From: Wenyingzhuangia sp. 2_MG-2023
GTDB lineage: Bacteria; Bacteroidota; Bacteroidia; Flavobacteriales; Flavobacteriaceae
Direction of reading: 5' to 3'
NCBI RefSeq assembly: GCF_030548295.1
Contig: NZ_JAUOSB010000005.1
Coordinates: 1 to 64,000 of the forward strand
Length of the DNA: 64,000 bases
This document shows, piece by piece, positions 35,898-43,047 of the stretch. The translations under genes and the position numbers were made by a program. How positions within the stretch are numbered: position 1 is the first letter of the stretch; each line of letters starts with the position of its first letter. The notes under the pieces are model-generated. The model was not told where the DNA came from and made no database searches. It saw only the letters and a list, made by a program, of their open reading frames with translations.

Positions 35898-38492
35898 ATG
35901 AAAAAAAGAATACTTAAAAACCCTGTAATCCTAACTGTATTACTTATTATCACATCCTTTAACTTATTTGCTCAAGACGAGCCTTTTAATTGTGTTTACG
36001 ACGCTTACTTGTTTCAGTATAATGATATTTACGCTGTAAATCTAGCTTCTGGAACATCAATCTTAGTTTCAGAAAATATTGTAGAAGGAAAAATTAATGC
36101 TGCAGGATACAACAGTGTTGATGGATATCTTTGGGGTTTTTTACAATCAAAATCTAAAACATTGGTGAGAATTGGAAAAGACTTTCAAAAAAACGAATAT
36201 GAAATTACTTCTTTACCTAATGGAGGTAGCTCTAGCTATATTGGAGACATCAGTATAGATGGAATCTATTATTTTAAAAAAAATAATGTAACGTATAAAG
36301 TTGACTTAAACCCAAACTCAGAAAATTACCTTAACTACACTGGTAGCTTTACCTTGTCTAAAAGTATAAACATACACGATTGGGCATTTAATGTAAACGA
36401 CAACAAATTATATGCTGTAGAAAAAAAGACCAATCACCTATACAGAATAGATCCTGAGACAGAAACCCTTACTGACTTAGGAGAAGTACCCATCTTACAA
36501 GGAAGAAGTTATACTTACGGAGCTGTTTATTTTGATTTGGACGGAGGATTTTACATCTCTGCAAACGAAACAGGAACCATCTATAAAATTAAAAAAGTAC
36601 AAGACCTTACCCCTAATAGTTCAATGAACTCTAATTTATTTGCATACGGACCTGCAAGTGCATCTAACGATGGTGCTAGATGTCCAAGTGCTCCCGTGCC
36701 TGACGAAGATTGTAGTAATGCAATTGACGACGATGGTGATGGCTTAGTCGATTGTGATGACCCCGCTTGTTCTGGAGTAGATGCCTGCCCAACTATCACC
36801 CTTACTACCAGTGGAAACGAAGGAGGATTGGAAAGTAACAACCGTCTTTCTGAAAAAATTACCTCTAGAAACTATTTAAGAAGCAAAACCAACTACAGCT
36901 TTAAAGCAAACAAAGCTCCAACTTTTAAACCAAGTACTACAGCTTACGTAGGTGGAACTGTTTTAGGAATAGAAGACTTTATCCCTTATGATGCAATTGA
37001 AAATACTACCCCTAAAATTTCAAGTCCCTCAGATTTGTTAAACTTAACCAACGCAAGTAAAATATTCTCTGTAGATTATTTAAACAGTCAAGAAGAAACA
37101 GTTGCTTCAGTATTAGCATTGCAAACAGAAAACGAAGTATACGAACACACTAAATACATTTGTGACAGACTATTAGGTGGACAAATACTAGGAATCAATA
37201 CTTTTTTAATTGAAGAAGAATTGTTTATCAAAACAACAATTAAAAACCCAGGTGGAGAAATAGAGCATGTGCTTAGTTTTGCTGTAAATGACAAGGGAGA
37301 TACTTACGGAGTAGAATCTCACTGGAATTTGGATAAATATTCTAATGACACTTCTTTTTACAACTTCCAAATATGGTCTAACTCTGTTGATGATTTGTAC
37401 ACCTTGGCTTCTACTATACTAGAGAGTTTTAAAAATGTAAAAACAATTTCTAGTTTTAACAACTCAACACCACCAAGCACATATGTTAGAAATGGATATT
37501 ACAAAAACGGAAAATTAACCCTAAATATTACCAATACAAACAACAGTCACAGTTTGAACATTAAAGGAGGGATAAGAGCTACTGAAACTAGTGAAACTGA
37601 AGCTGTAAACACTGATTTAGAAATAGACAGCTACAGTACTAAAATTGAATTTGAATCAGGATCTCTTTTTGACTTTGGTTTTAGAATTGAAAGTGACAAA
37701 GGAGGTACACCAGATGATGTATTTATTGCAGATGGAGCTTGGGGTATTGATGATTCATCATACAACACAAACATTACAGAGTACGAAATTACTCCACATA
37801 CAGAAGAAGCTACCGAAAATACATTTTTAGTAGAAAGAAACATCAACTTAGCTGCCACAACTGCAAACTACGTATCTGTTTACAAAGCTTTTACACCAAG
37901 ATTTAGAGCTATTGACTTGAATGAATACAATACATTAAAGTTAAACACTAAAGGAACTGGAGAATTGTCTGTAATAATTATGAAAGATGATGTAGAAAAC
38001 TGGGAAGATCAACACAAATACTCTTACGAATTGTCTGATGAAATGGAAACTAAAGAAATTCAATTGTCAGAATTTAAAAACGACAACGGAGATTCAATTG
38101 ACTTGTCTAATGTTACCATGATTGTTTTTACACTAAATGCTACTAAAATTGGAGTTGAAGAAGAGAAAAAAGTAACGATAGAAAACATACAGTTCAAACA
38201 ACTAGAAGCTGTAATTGTTCAAGAATCTGTAAATAGTGATACTGTAGAATTTTTCCCAAATCCAATTCAAAAAACCTCTACAATCCATTTTGATAGCGAA
38301 ACAGATAGCACTTATCAACTTTCAGTTTACAACTTGGCAGGAAAAAGAATTCAATTGATAGAAGGTGAAGTAAATGCAGGTGCAAATGACATACTTTATG
38401 AAAAGCCAACCGATTCTGAAGGAATTTATATTTACAAAATAAACGTTCAAAATGGTAAAAGCTACAATGGTAAATTAATTTTTATCAACTAA
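35898..38492 (+). CDS. Large T9SS surface protein with acidic calcium-type motif and CBM-like domain
   Basis: 864 aa with signal peptide (MKKRILKNPVILTVLLIITSF ending near LFAQ, described in two parts here: 21 residues of signal core then cleavage). Residues about 27-250 are propeller-like (YGAVYFDLDGGFYISANETG, NKLYAVEKKTNHLYRIDPET). Next is an acidic linker DCSNAIDDDGDGLVDCDD (about 272-289), the repeat type seen in calcium-binding T9SS surface proteins. A long middle region follows with no family I recognise (YVGGTVLGIEDFIPYD). Residues about 645-775 resemble a carbohydrate-binding, CIA30-like sandwich (LNEYNTLKLNTKGTGELSV, ENIQFKQLE). The T9SS tail ends the protein (FFPNPIQKTSTIHF). It sits in the housekeeping island between two terminators, with its own promoter, so it is probably not part of either PUL. 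Function unknown. Confidence 0.72.
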   Translation: MKKRILKNPVILTVLLIITSFNLFAQDEPFNCVYDAYLFQYNDIYAVNLASGTSILVSENIVEGKINAAGYNSVDGYLWGFLQSKSKTLVRIGKDFQKNEYEITSLPNGGSSSYIGDISIDGIYYFKKNNVTYKVDLNPNSENYLNYTGSFTLSKSINIHDWAFNVNDNKLYAVEKKTNHLYRIDPETETLTDLGEVPILQGRSYTYGAVYFDLDGGFYISANETGTIYKIKKVQDLTPNSSMNSNLFAYGPASASNDGARCPSAPVPDEDCSNAIDDDGDGLVDCDDPACSGVDACPTITLTTSGNEGGLESNNRLSEKITSRNYLRSKTNYSFKANKAPTFKPSTTAYVGGTVLGIEDFIPYDAIENTTPKISSPSDLLNLTNASKIFSVDYLNSQEETVASVLALQTENEVYEHTKYICDRLLGGQILGINTFLIEEELFIKTTIKNPGGEIEHVLSFAVNDKGDTYGVESHWNLDKYSNDTSFYNFQIWSNSVDDLYTLASTILESFKNVKTISSFNNSTPPSTYVRNGYYKNGKLTLNITNTNNSHSLNIKGGIRATETSETEAVNTDLEIDSYSTKIEFESGSLFDFGFRIESDKGGTPDDVFIADGAWGIDDSSYNTNITEYEITPHTEEATENTFLVERNINLAATTANYVSVYKAFTPRFRAIDLNEYNTLKLNTKGTGELSVIIMKDDVENWEDQHKYSYELSDEMETKEIQLSEFKNDNGDSIDLSNVTMIVFTLNATKIGVEEEKKVTIENIQFKQLEAVIVQESVNSDTVEFFPNPIQKTSTIHFDSETDSTYQLSVYNLAGKRIQLIEGEVNAGANDILYEKPTDSEGIYIYKINVQNGKSYNGKLIFIN

Positions 38493-38516
38493 AAAAATAT
38501 CCCCTAAATTAAGCTG

Positions 38517-38552
38517 AAAACTATCGGAGCTGAAAAGCTTCGGTAGTTTTTT
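38517..38552 (+). terminator. Terminator after the 864-aa T9SS protein gene
   Basis: AAAACTATCGGAGC (38517-38530) pairs with GCTTCGGTAGTTTT (38537-38550) through two G-U pairs, followed by T residues, 25 bp past the stop codon. Confidence 0.8.
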
Positions 38553-38656
38553 ATGTTTTATTTATTATTGAAAATAATAACAACCTAACTCATGAAAGCT
38601 TACATAGTTGTAGAAAAAACCACCTACAATCTTATCCAAATAAAAACAATATAGCA

Positions 38657-38696
38657 TAAAAAAAAGACTGCTCAGAAAATAACTTCTGAACAGTCT
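38657..38696 (-). terminator. Terminator of the cold-shock gene
   Basis: On the minus strand, AGACTG-TTCAGAA and TTCTGAGCAGTCT-type arms (38665-38677 and 38684-38696) form a stem with one mismatch, followed by a T-tract (the A run at 38657-38665 on the plus strand), 26 bp past the stop at 38722. Confidence 0.82.
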
Positions 38697-38721
38697 CTTT
38701 AATTTGTAAAAAGAAATAAAA

Positions 38722-38913
38722 TTATAAAATTCTAACGTCTACTGCGTTTAATCCTTTTCTACCGTCTTTTAAATCGAACGTCACCGCATCACCTTCACGA
38801 ACTTCATCAACCAATCCTGAGATGTGTACGAAATAATCTTGTTTTGTGTCTTCATCAATAATAAATCCAAATCCTTTTGATTCATTAAAGAACTTTACTG
38901 TACCTTTTTTCAC
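38722..38913 (-). CDS. Cold-shock domain protein
   Basis: 63 aa, the usual size for a single CSD RNA chaperone. RNP1 (KGFGFI, 13-18) and RNP2 (YFVHIS, 27-32) are intact, and the sequence starts MKKGTVKFFNESKGFGFI as in CspA-type proteins. It binds single-stranded RNA/DNA and melts secondary structure. Monocistronic: own promoter element (38939-38946) and own terminator (38657-38696). Confidence 0.95.
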   Translation of the reverse strand: MKKGTVKFFNESKGFGFIIDEDTKQDYFVHISGLVDEVREGDAVTFDLKDGRKGLNAVDVRIL

Positions 38914-38938
38914 TTTGTAAATATATTTTAATAAAGAA

Positions 38939-38946
38939 CAAACATA
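38939..38946 (-). promoter_or_regulatory. Promoter element of the cold-shock gene
   Basis: TATGTTTG on the minus strand (38939-38946) is an exact TAnnTTTG element 25 bp before the ATG. No matching TTTG upstream element is seen at about 19 bp. Confidence 0.4.
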
Positions 38947-39012
38947 ATATTTAATAAATTAAATCTATAATTTTTTTCAGAAAAATATAGATAAATATCT
39001 GTTAGTCAACAA

Positions 39013-39042
39013 AAAAGTCTACCCGAATCTGAGTAGACTTTT
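39013..39042 (-). terminator. Bidirectional hairpin after the FKBP lipoprotein gene
   Basis: AAAAGTCTAC (39013-39022) pairs with GTAGACTTTT (39033-39042), A/T tracts on both sides, 60 bp past the stop at 39102. Works as a terminator in either direction. Confidence 0.75.
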
Positions 39043-39101
39043 AAATTTTATAATAGCTTTTTATTTAATTTACAATTAAATAAAACAAAAACAGTAAGAA
39101 A

Positions 39102-39719
39102 TTAATCAACTTGAGTAACGGTTCTTAAAGTAATTTTAAAAATCAAATTTTTATTAGGAGCTACTCCACCACTTCCTAAATTTCGATATGCCAAACCAGA
39201 AGGAATGATTAAAAATCCTTTACCTGAATTAAAAAATTGTCTTGGTGTGGTTGGGTCTGTTTCATCCACCTCTCCTCCTTTAAAAGCAGCCATTCCTACT
39301 TGCCATCCTTCTATTGTATTTGACAAACTAATAAAACCATCGTTTGTATTACTTTCTTCTATCACAGAACTTTCATCATCTAAAGTGGTTAACTGATAGG
39401 CTATGTTTACAATATCGTTACTATCAGGGTTTTCTTGTGTACCTGTTACGGTTACATAGCTGTACATATCATAAGCAACTTCGTTAACAGTGTCTTTATA
39501 ATTGATTAGATTGTCATCAGATTTTAGAGCAATCTCTCCATCTTCCAAATCTTTAAAAACATCGTTTGTAGCATCGTAACTATGCGTTTCTAAATACTCG
39601 TCTATCAAAACCTTATCAATATCATATTGGGCTTGATGATCAAAAACAGCAATACTATCTTGTTGACAACCTATTAAAACTACCGTTGATACCGTATAAA
39701 ATATCCTTCTGAAATTCAT
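39102..39719 (-). CDS. FKBP-type peptidyl-prolyl isomerase lipoprotein
   Basis: 205 aa with lipobox LIGC (Cys18). The C-terminal half (about 110-205) is an FKBP domain: VTVTG-type strand, EGWQVGMAAFKGGE (142-155), GKGFLIIPSGLAYRNLGSGG and NLIFKITLRTV at the end. It acts in prolyl isomerisation on the outer face of a membrane. Flavobacteria carry FKBP lipoproteins near gliding/T9SS genes (GldI-type), but no gld gene is next to it here, so that symbol is not used. Divergent from the S4-domain gene with 69 bp between. Confidence 0.88.
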   Translation of the reverse strand: MNFRRIFYTVSTVVLIGCQQDSIAVFDHQAQYDIDKVLIDEYLETHSYDATNDVFKDLEDGEIALKSDDNLINYKDTVNEVAYDMYSYVTVTGTQENPDSNDIVNIAYQLTTLDDESSVIEESNTNDGFISLSNTIEGWQVGMAAFKGGEVDETDPTTPRQFFNSGKGFLIIPSGLAYRNLGSGGVAPNKNLIFKITLRTVTQVD

Positions 39720-39729
39720 TTTTTATTCT

Positions 39730-39763
39730 TTTGAAGTCGCAATTTACAATTTTCCTATCTTAG
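39730..39763 (+). promoter_or_regulatory. Promoter of the S4-domain/phosphoribosyltransferase pair
   Basis: TTTG (39730-39733), a 22-bp spacer and TATCTTAG (39756-39763), one mismatch to TAnnTTTG. Expected start near 39770, 19 nt before the ATG at 39789. Confidence 0.45.
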
Positions 39764-39788
39764 CAGAAAGAAACATTAAGAAATAACA

Positions 39789-40175
39789 ATGCGAATTGAT
39801 AAATATTTATGGGCCATCAGAATGTTTAAGACTAGATCTATAGCTACAGATGCTTGTAAAAAGGGACACATAAAACTTAACGGAACCAACGTAAAGCCTT
39901 CTAAGGAGGTGTATATTGGTGAAAAAATTGTGGTTCGTAAGAACCAAATCAATTACCAACTAGAGGTTTTGGACATACCGCCAAACCGTGTAGGTGCTAA
40001 ATTGGTGGATTTGTATAGAAAAGACACTACTCCCAAAGAAGCATTTGAACACAACGAACTTTTAAAACTAGCCAAAGATTATTATCGAAAAAAAGGAAGC
40101 GGTAGACCTAGTAAAAAAGATCGTAGAGATATGGATGAATACCAAGAAAAGAATACTTTTGACAACGAAAATTAA
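39789..40175 (+). CDS. S4-domain RNA-binding protein, Hsp15-like
   Basis: 128 aa. The S4 domain fills residues 1-60 (MRIDKYLWAIRMFKTRSIA, KGHIKLNGTNVKPSKEV, GEKIVVRKN), as in HslR/Hsp15, which recycles blocked 50S ribosomal subunits. The C-terminus is basic (KKGSGRPSKKDRRDMDEY). It is 14 bp before the phosphoribosyltransferase gene. Confidence 0.92.
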   Translation: MRIDKYLWAIRMFKTRSIATDACKKGHIKLNGTNVKPSKEVYIGEKIVVRKNQINYQLEVLDIPPNRVGAKLVDLYRKDTTPKEAFEHNELLKLAKDYYRKKGSGRPSKKDRRDMDEYQEKNTFDNEN

Positions 40176-40189
40176 TTTCATTTATACAC

Positions 40190-40690
40190 ATGAATAAATC
40201 TATCATTTTAACGCATCAAGAAATCACGCAAAAAACAAGAAGAATTGCTTTTCAGATTTTAGAAAGCAACTGTGATGCTGAAGAAATTGTATTGGCGGGA
40301 ATCAATGGAAATGGTTATATTTTTTCTCAAAACATCAAAGAACATTTGAATCAAATAAGTGATGTTAAAGTGACCTTGTGTGAAGTTTTATTAGACAAAA
40401 AAAATCCTTTGCTAGCAACTACTACGAGCATACCACAGAACGAATACGAAAATAAAAATGTTGTATTGATTGATGATGTTCTAAACTCTGGTAAAACATT
40501 AATTTATGGAGTAAAACATTTTTTAGAAGTTCCTTTGGCTTCTTTTAGAACTGCGGTATTGGTAGACAGAAATCATAAATTATATCCTGTAAAGGCTGAT
40601 TTTAAAGGAATTTCTTTATCTACTTCTATGCAAGAACACATTGAAGTAGATTTTTCAAATCCAACAGAATCTAGTGCTTATTTATGTTAA
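40190..40690 (+). CDS. PyrR-like phosphoribosyltransferase
   Basis: 166 aa type I phosphoribosyltransferase fold. The PRPP-binding loop VVLIDDVLNSGKTL is at 91-104. Similar to PyrR, the uracil phosphoribosyltransferase/attenuation protein, but short, and there is no pyr gene nearby, so a regulatory role is not claimed. Its TAA (40688-40690) directly abuts the convergent stop of the shikimate kinase gene. Confidence 0.88.
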   Translation: MNKSIILTHQEITQKTRRIAFQILESNCDAEEIVLAGINGNGYIFSQNIKEHLNQISDVKVTLCEVLLDKKNPLLATTTSIPQNEYENKNVVLIDDVLNSGKTLIYGVKHFLEVPLASFRTAVLVDRNHKLYPVKADFKGISLSTSMQEHIEVDFSNPTESSAYLC

Positions 40691-41200
40691 TTAAATTTTA
40701 GATAGTATTTCTGAAACAATTTCATCTACCGATTTTGCATTTACTGCTACAGAAAGTTGGGCTTGTAAATAAAATTGATTTCTTTCAAACAGATGTTTCC
40801 CGATAAACTCAGGTAAATCTGCATCTTCTATTCTTGCTATCAAGGGTCTTTTTGATTTTTCTGGCAACAATCTTTCTACCAAAGTAGGGATATTTGCATT
40901 CAAGTATACAGATGTTGCATTTGCATTTACCAAGTTCATATTGTTTCCAAAACAAGGTGTCCCCCCTCCTAATGACAAAATAAAATCTTCTTTTTTTGTC
41001 AAAATCTCGTTCAAATACTCCATTTCACGTTTTCTAAAATAGATTTCTCCTTGATCACTAAAAATTTGAGAAATTAGCTTTCCTTCTTTCATTTCAATAT
41101 AGTCATCTAAATCTATTCTACTGACTTCTAAACGGTTGCTCAATGCTTTTGAAATGGCAGATTTACCACACCCCATATATCCTACTAATACTAATTTCAT
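40691..41200 (-). CDS. aroK: Shikimate kinase
   Basis: 169 aa. Phosphorylates shikimate in aromatic amino acid synthesis. P-loop GYMGCGKSA (7-15), the shikimate-binding DLDDYIE (31-37), FRKREMEYL around 55-63 and SLGGGTPCFG (75-84) are all intact. The length is typical of AroK. Convergent, abutting stop with the phosphoribosyltransferase gene; no terminator between. Confidence 0.95.
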   Translation of the reverse strand: MKLVLVGYMGCGKSAISKALSNRLEVSRIDLDDYIEMKEGKLISQIFSDQGEIYFRKREMEYLNEILTKKEDFILSLGGGTPCFGNNMNLVNANATSVYLNANIPTLVERLLPEKSKRPLIARIEDADLPEFIGKHLFERNQFYLQAQLSVAVNAKSVDEIVSEILSKI

Positions 41201-41281
41201 GCGTTTCTATTGTTTATGAGTAACGGCACAAATATCTTAGAAAAAAACTGTTAAAAAAAACTGCTAACTATAAAAATTATT

Positions 41282-41289
41282 TATATTTG
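41282..41289 (+). promoter_or_regulatory. Promoter element of tRNA-Lys
   Basis: TATATTTG is an exact TAnnTTTG element ending 11 bp before the first tRNA base; transcription would start within a few bases of the mature 5' end. Confidence 0.5.
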
Positions 41290-41300
41290 CACCCCTCAAC

Positions 41301-41373
41301 GACCTGGTAGCTCAGTTGGTAGAGCATCTCCCTTTTAAGGAGAGGGTCCTGGGTTCGAGCCCCAGCCCGGTCA
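41301..41373 (+). tRNA. tRNA-Lys (anticodon TTT)
   Basis: Complete 73-nt cloverleaf. Acceptor GACCTGG pairs with CCCGGTC (41366-41372), D-arm GCTC...GAGC, anticodon stem TCTCC/GGAGA with loop CTTTTAA (TTT at 41334-41336) and T-arm CTGGG TTCGAGC CCCAG. Discriminator base is A at 41373; CCA is not encoded. It marks the border between the housekeeping island and PUL-B. Confidence 0.98.
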
Positions 41374-41374
41374 C

Positions 41375-41407
41375 AAAAAAAGCTTCCTTTTTCAGGAAGC
41401 TTTTTTT
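41375..41407 (+). terminator. Terminator after tRNA-Lys
   Basis: AAAAAAAGCTTCC (41375-41387) pairs with GGAAGCTTTTTTT (41395-41407), loop 7 nt. With T and A runs on both sides it can also stop minus-strand transcription leaving PUL-B. Confidence 0.92.
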
Positions 41408-41430
41408 CTGTTTAATAGAGAAAATATGTA

Positions 41431-43032
41431 TTACCACTTTGGAAATACCGTTACTTCTTTTGGAACAGGTTTGACATTAGCAATCGTATTTGCATCTCCA
41501 TACCAATACATACCTACTGCAAACTGCATATCACAATCTGCCCAACTCCAAACCTCCATGTCTAGCTTAAGAGAATTTTCAAAAGGCATTCCGTCTAAAG
41601 ACCTTGTACGTGTTTCTGTACTATAACCTTGCGTATTTTTCTCTTTTGTTGTTTTCCTATTTAACTTATCATAAACATTACTTCTTGGTTGTGCATGAAA
41701 AGGATGTTCGTAAAAATCGGTACTAATTCCTCCCCAAGAATACCCATAATAATCTTCAGTTCCTGTTCCAAAAATAGATGGAAATTTTTCTCCATCTACA
41801 TAAATTTTTTCATCACCTTCTCCCCACCATCTTTCAACCGGATTCATTACAGTAAGTGCATCTCCTGCATATACACCTCTTCCTTTTATAGTAATATAGT
41901 TCCAGTCTGAATACGGACGAGTTGGAACTGGATATTGTTGACGAAAGCCTGCATGAAAATACAGAGAGTTTTTAGTCCATTTCCAATTTTCTACTTTGGT
42001 GTTTATCTTAAAGTCAATAGGATTTTTACTTAAATTAACAATAGAGATTGTTCCCGTTTTTTGATAAGGCATTACCCATCTACTAGATAAAGTACCATCT
42101 TTGGCAACAGTTCTATACCAACCTTCAAAAGGATGTAGTCCAACGCCTGTTCCAAAAAAATCACCAATAGGAGACCAAACTGTTTCTTTTCCATCAAAAT
42201 TCATTTTAACAACCACAGAACGTGTAATTGTTGAATCTTTATAACTCTCTAGTTTTAGAGAAAGATTTTTTAAAGCAGCCTCTCCTTTAGGAAGTTCAAA
42301 TTTTTTCTCTGTGTATGGAGCAAGATGATATGAAGCATTAGAATCTTGTATGGTATTTTTTACTTCAGGATGTAAAAGAACTTTACAAACTTTATCAATT
42401 ACAGGTTTAGCTGTTTTGTAATCCTCTAATGTAAAAGTTTTAATTTTTGTATTTTCTGGATATTCTCTATAGGCAAACTGATAGAAAAAAGGACGTTTTG
42501 TAACCGTAATTTTACAACTTTTTGCATATGGTATTGGAAAAAAAGACACAGCAGAACGTAATGATTTATGTGCTAAAGGAAAAGGAATTAGTCCATCCCC
42601 ATTTAATACCCTAAGCATATTTCCTTCTATTACTGGAGTTTTAGAGCCATCTAAATAAAATTTAATAATGATATCAGTTTTAGAGGTCGATGCATTTTTA
42701 AAAGGCATCCATGTACGCACTATAGCTCCAGCACCTTCATGATCCATCAAAACCCATTCTTTTTGTCCATTATTCTCTTCAATACGAATAAAATTATGGT
42801 CTTTTTTGTTAGAGCTAAAATCTTTATTCATAAACCATCCCTCTTTATCTTCTGGAGCTAAAGATGCACGATTGTAACTACTCTCTTGTTTTAGTCTGTA
42901 ATTAGTATCTGGAAAATTAGCTATTTGCTCCCTATTGATCATTTCGGAGAGTAAACTTTCAATACTAATAATACTGTCTTCTTTTTGACAACCTACAATT
43001 AATAAAAGTAGAATTGGAATTAATTTTTTCAT
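41431..43032 (-). CDS. GH172 (DUF2961) family lipoprotein, putative glycoside hydrolase
   Basis: 533 aa with lipobox IVGC (Cys15). The DUF2961 signature blocks are present: MDHEGAGAIVRTWMPFKN (about 97-114), DGLIPFPLAHKS, NKLNYIT-type barrel strands, and IYVDGEKFPSIFGTGTEDYY (about 410-429) followed by GYSWGG, then FPKW at the end. GH172 members form hexamers and include difructose-dianhydride and alpha-D-arabinofuranan/fructofuranan enzymes. In the context of a PUL the substrate is probably a furanose-like or modified glycan. It is the last gene of PUL-B, 15 bp after the GH128-like gene. Confidence 0.88.
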   Translation of the reverse strand: MKKLIPILLLLIVGCQKEDSIISIESLLSEMINREQIANFPDTNYRLKQESSYNRASLAPEDKEGWFMNKDFSSNKKDHNFIRIEENNGQKEWVLMDHEGAGAIVRTWMPFKNASTSKTDIIIKFYLDGSKTPVIEGNMLRVLNGDGLIPFPLAHKSLRSAVSFFPIPYAKSCKITVTKRPFFYQFAYREYPENTKIKTFTLEDYKTAKPVIDKVCKVLLHPEVKNTIQDSNASYHLAPYTEKKFELPKGEAALKNLSLKLESYKDSTITRSVVVKMNFDGKETVWSPIGDFFGTGVGLHPFEGWYRTVAKDGTLSSRWVMPYQKTGTISIVNLSKNPIDFKINTKVENWKWTKNSLYFHAGFRQQYPVPTRPYSDWNYITIKGRGVYAGDALTVMNPVERWWGEGDEKIYVDGEKFPSIFGTGTEDYYGYSWGGISTDFYEHPFHAQPRSNVYDKLNRKTTKEKNTQGYSTETRTRSLDGMPFENSLKLDMEVWSWADCDMQFAVGMYWYGDANTIANVKPVPKEVTVFPKW

Positions 43033-43047
43033 GTGAAATTTTTGTTA

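Noticed and set aside
39205-39396. 63-codon plus-strand frame
   Set aside because: Opposite the FKBP domain; shadow.
40190-40690. PyrR attenuation protein with regulatory role
   Set aside because: The fold fits, but there is no pyr operon or leader hairpin nearby, so only the phosphoribosyltransferase family is claimed.
41301-41400. tRNA gene duplication or attachment repeat
   Set aside because: No second copy of the tRNA 3' end was found in the window, and no integrase.
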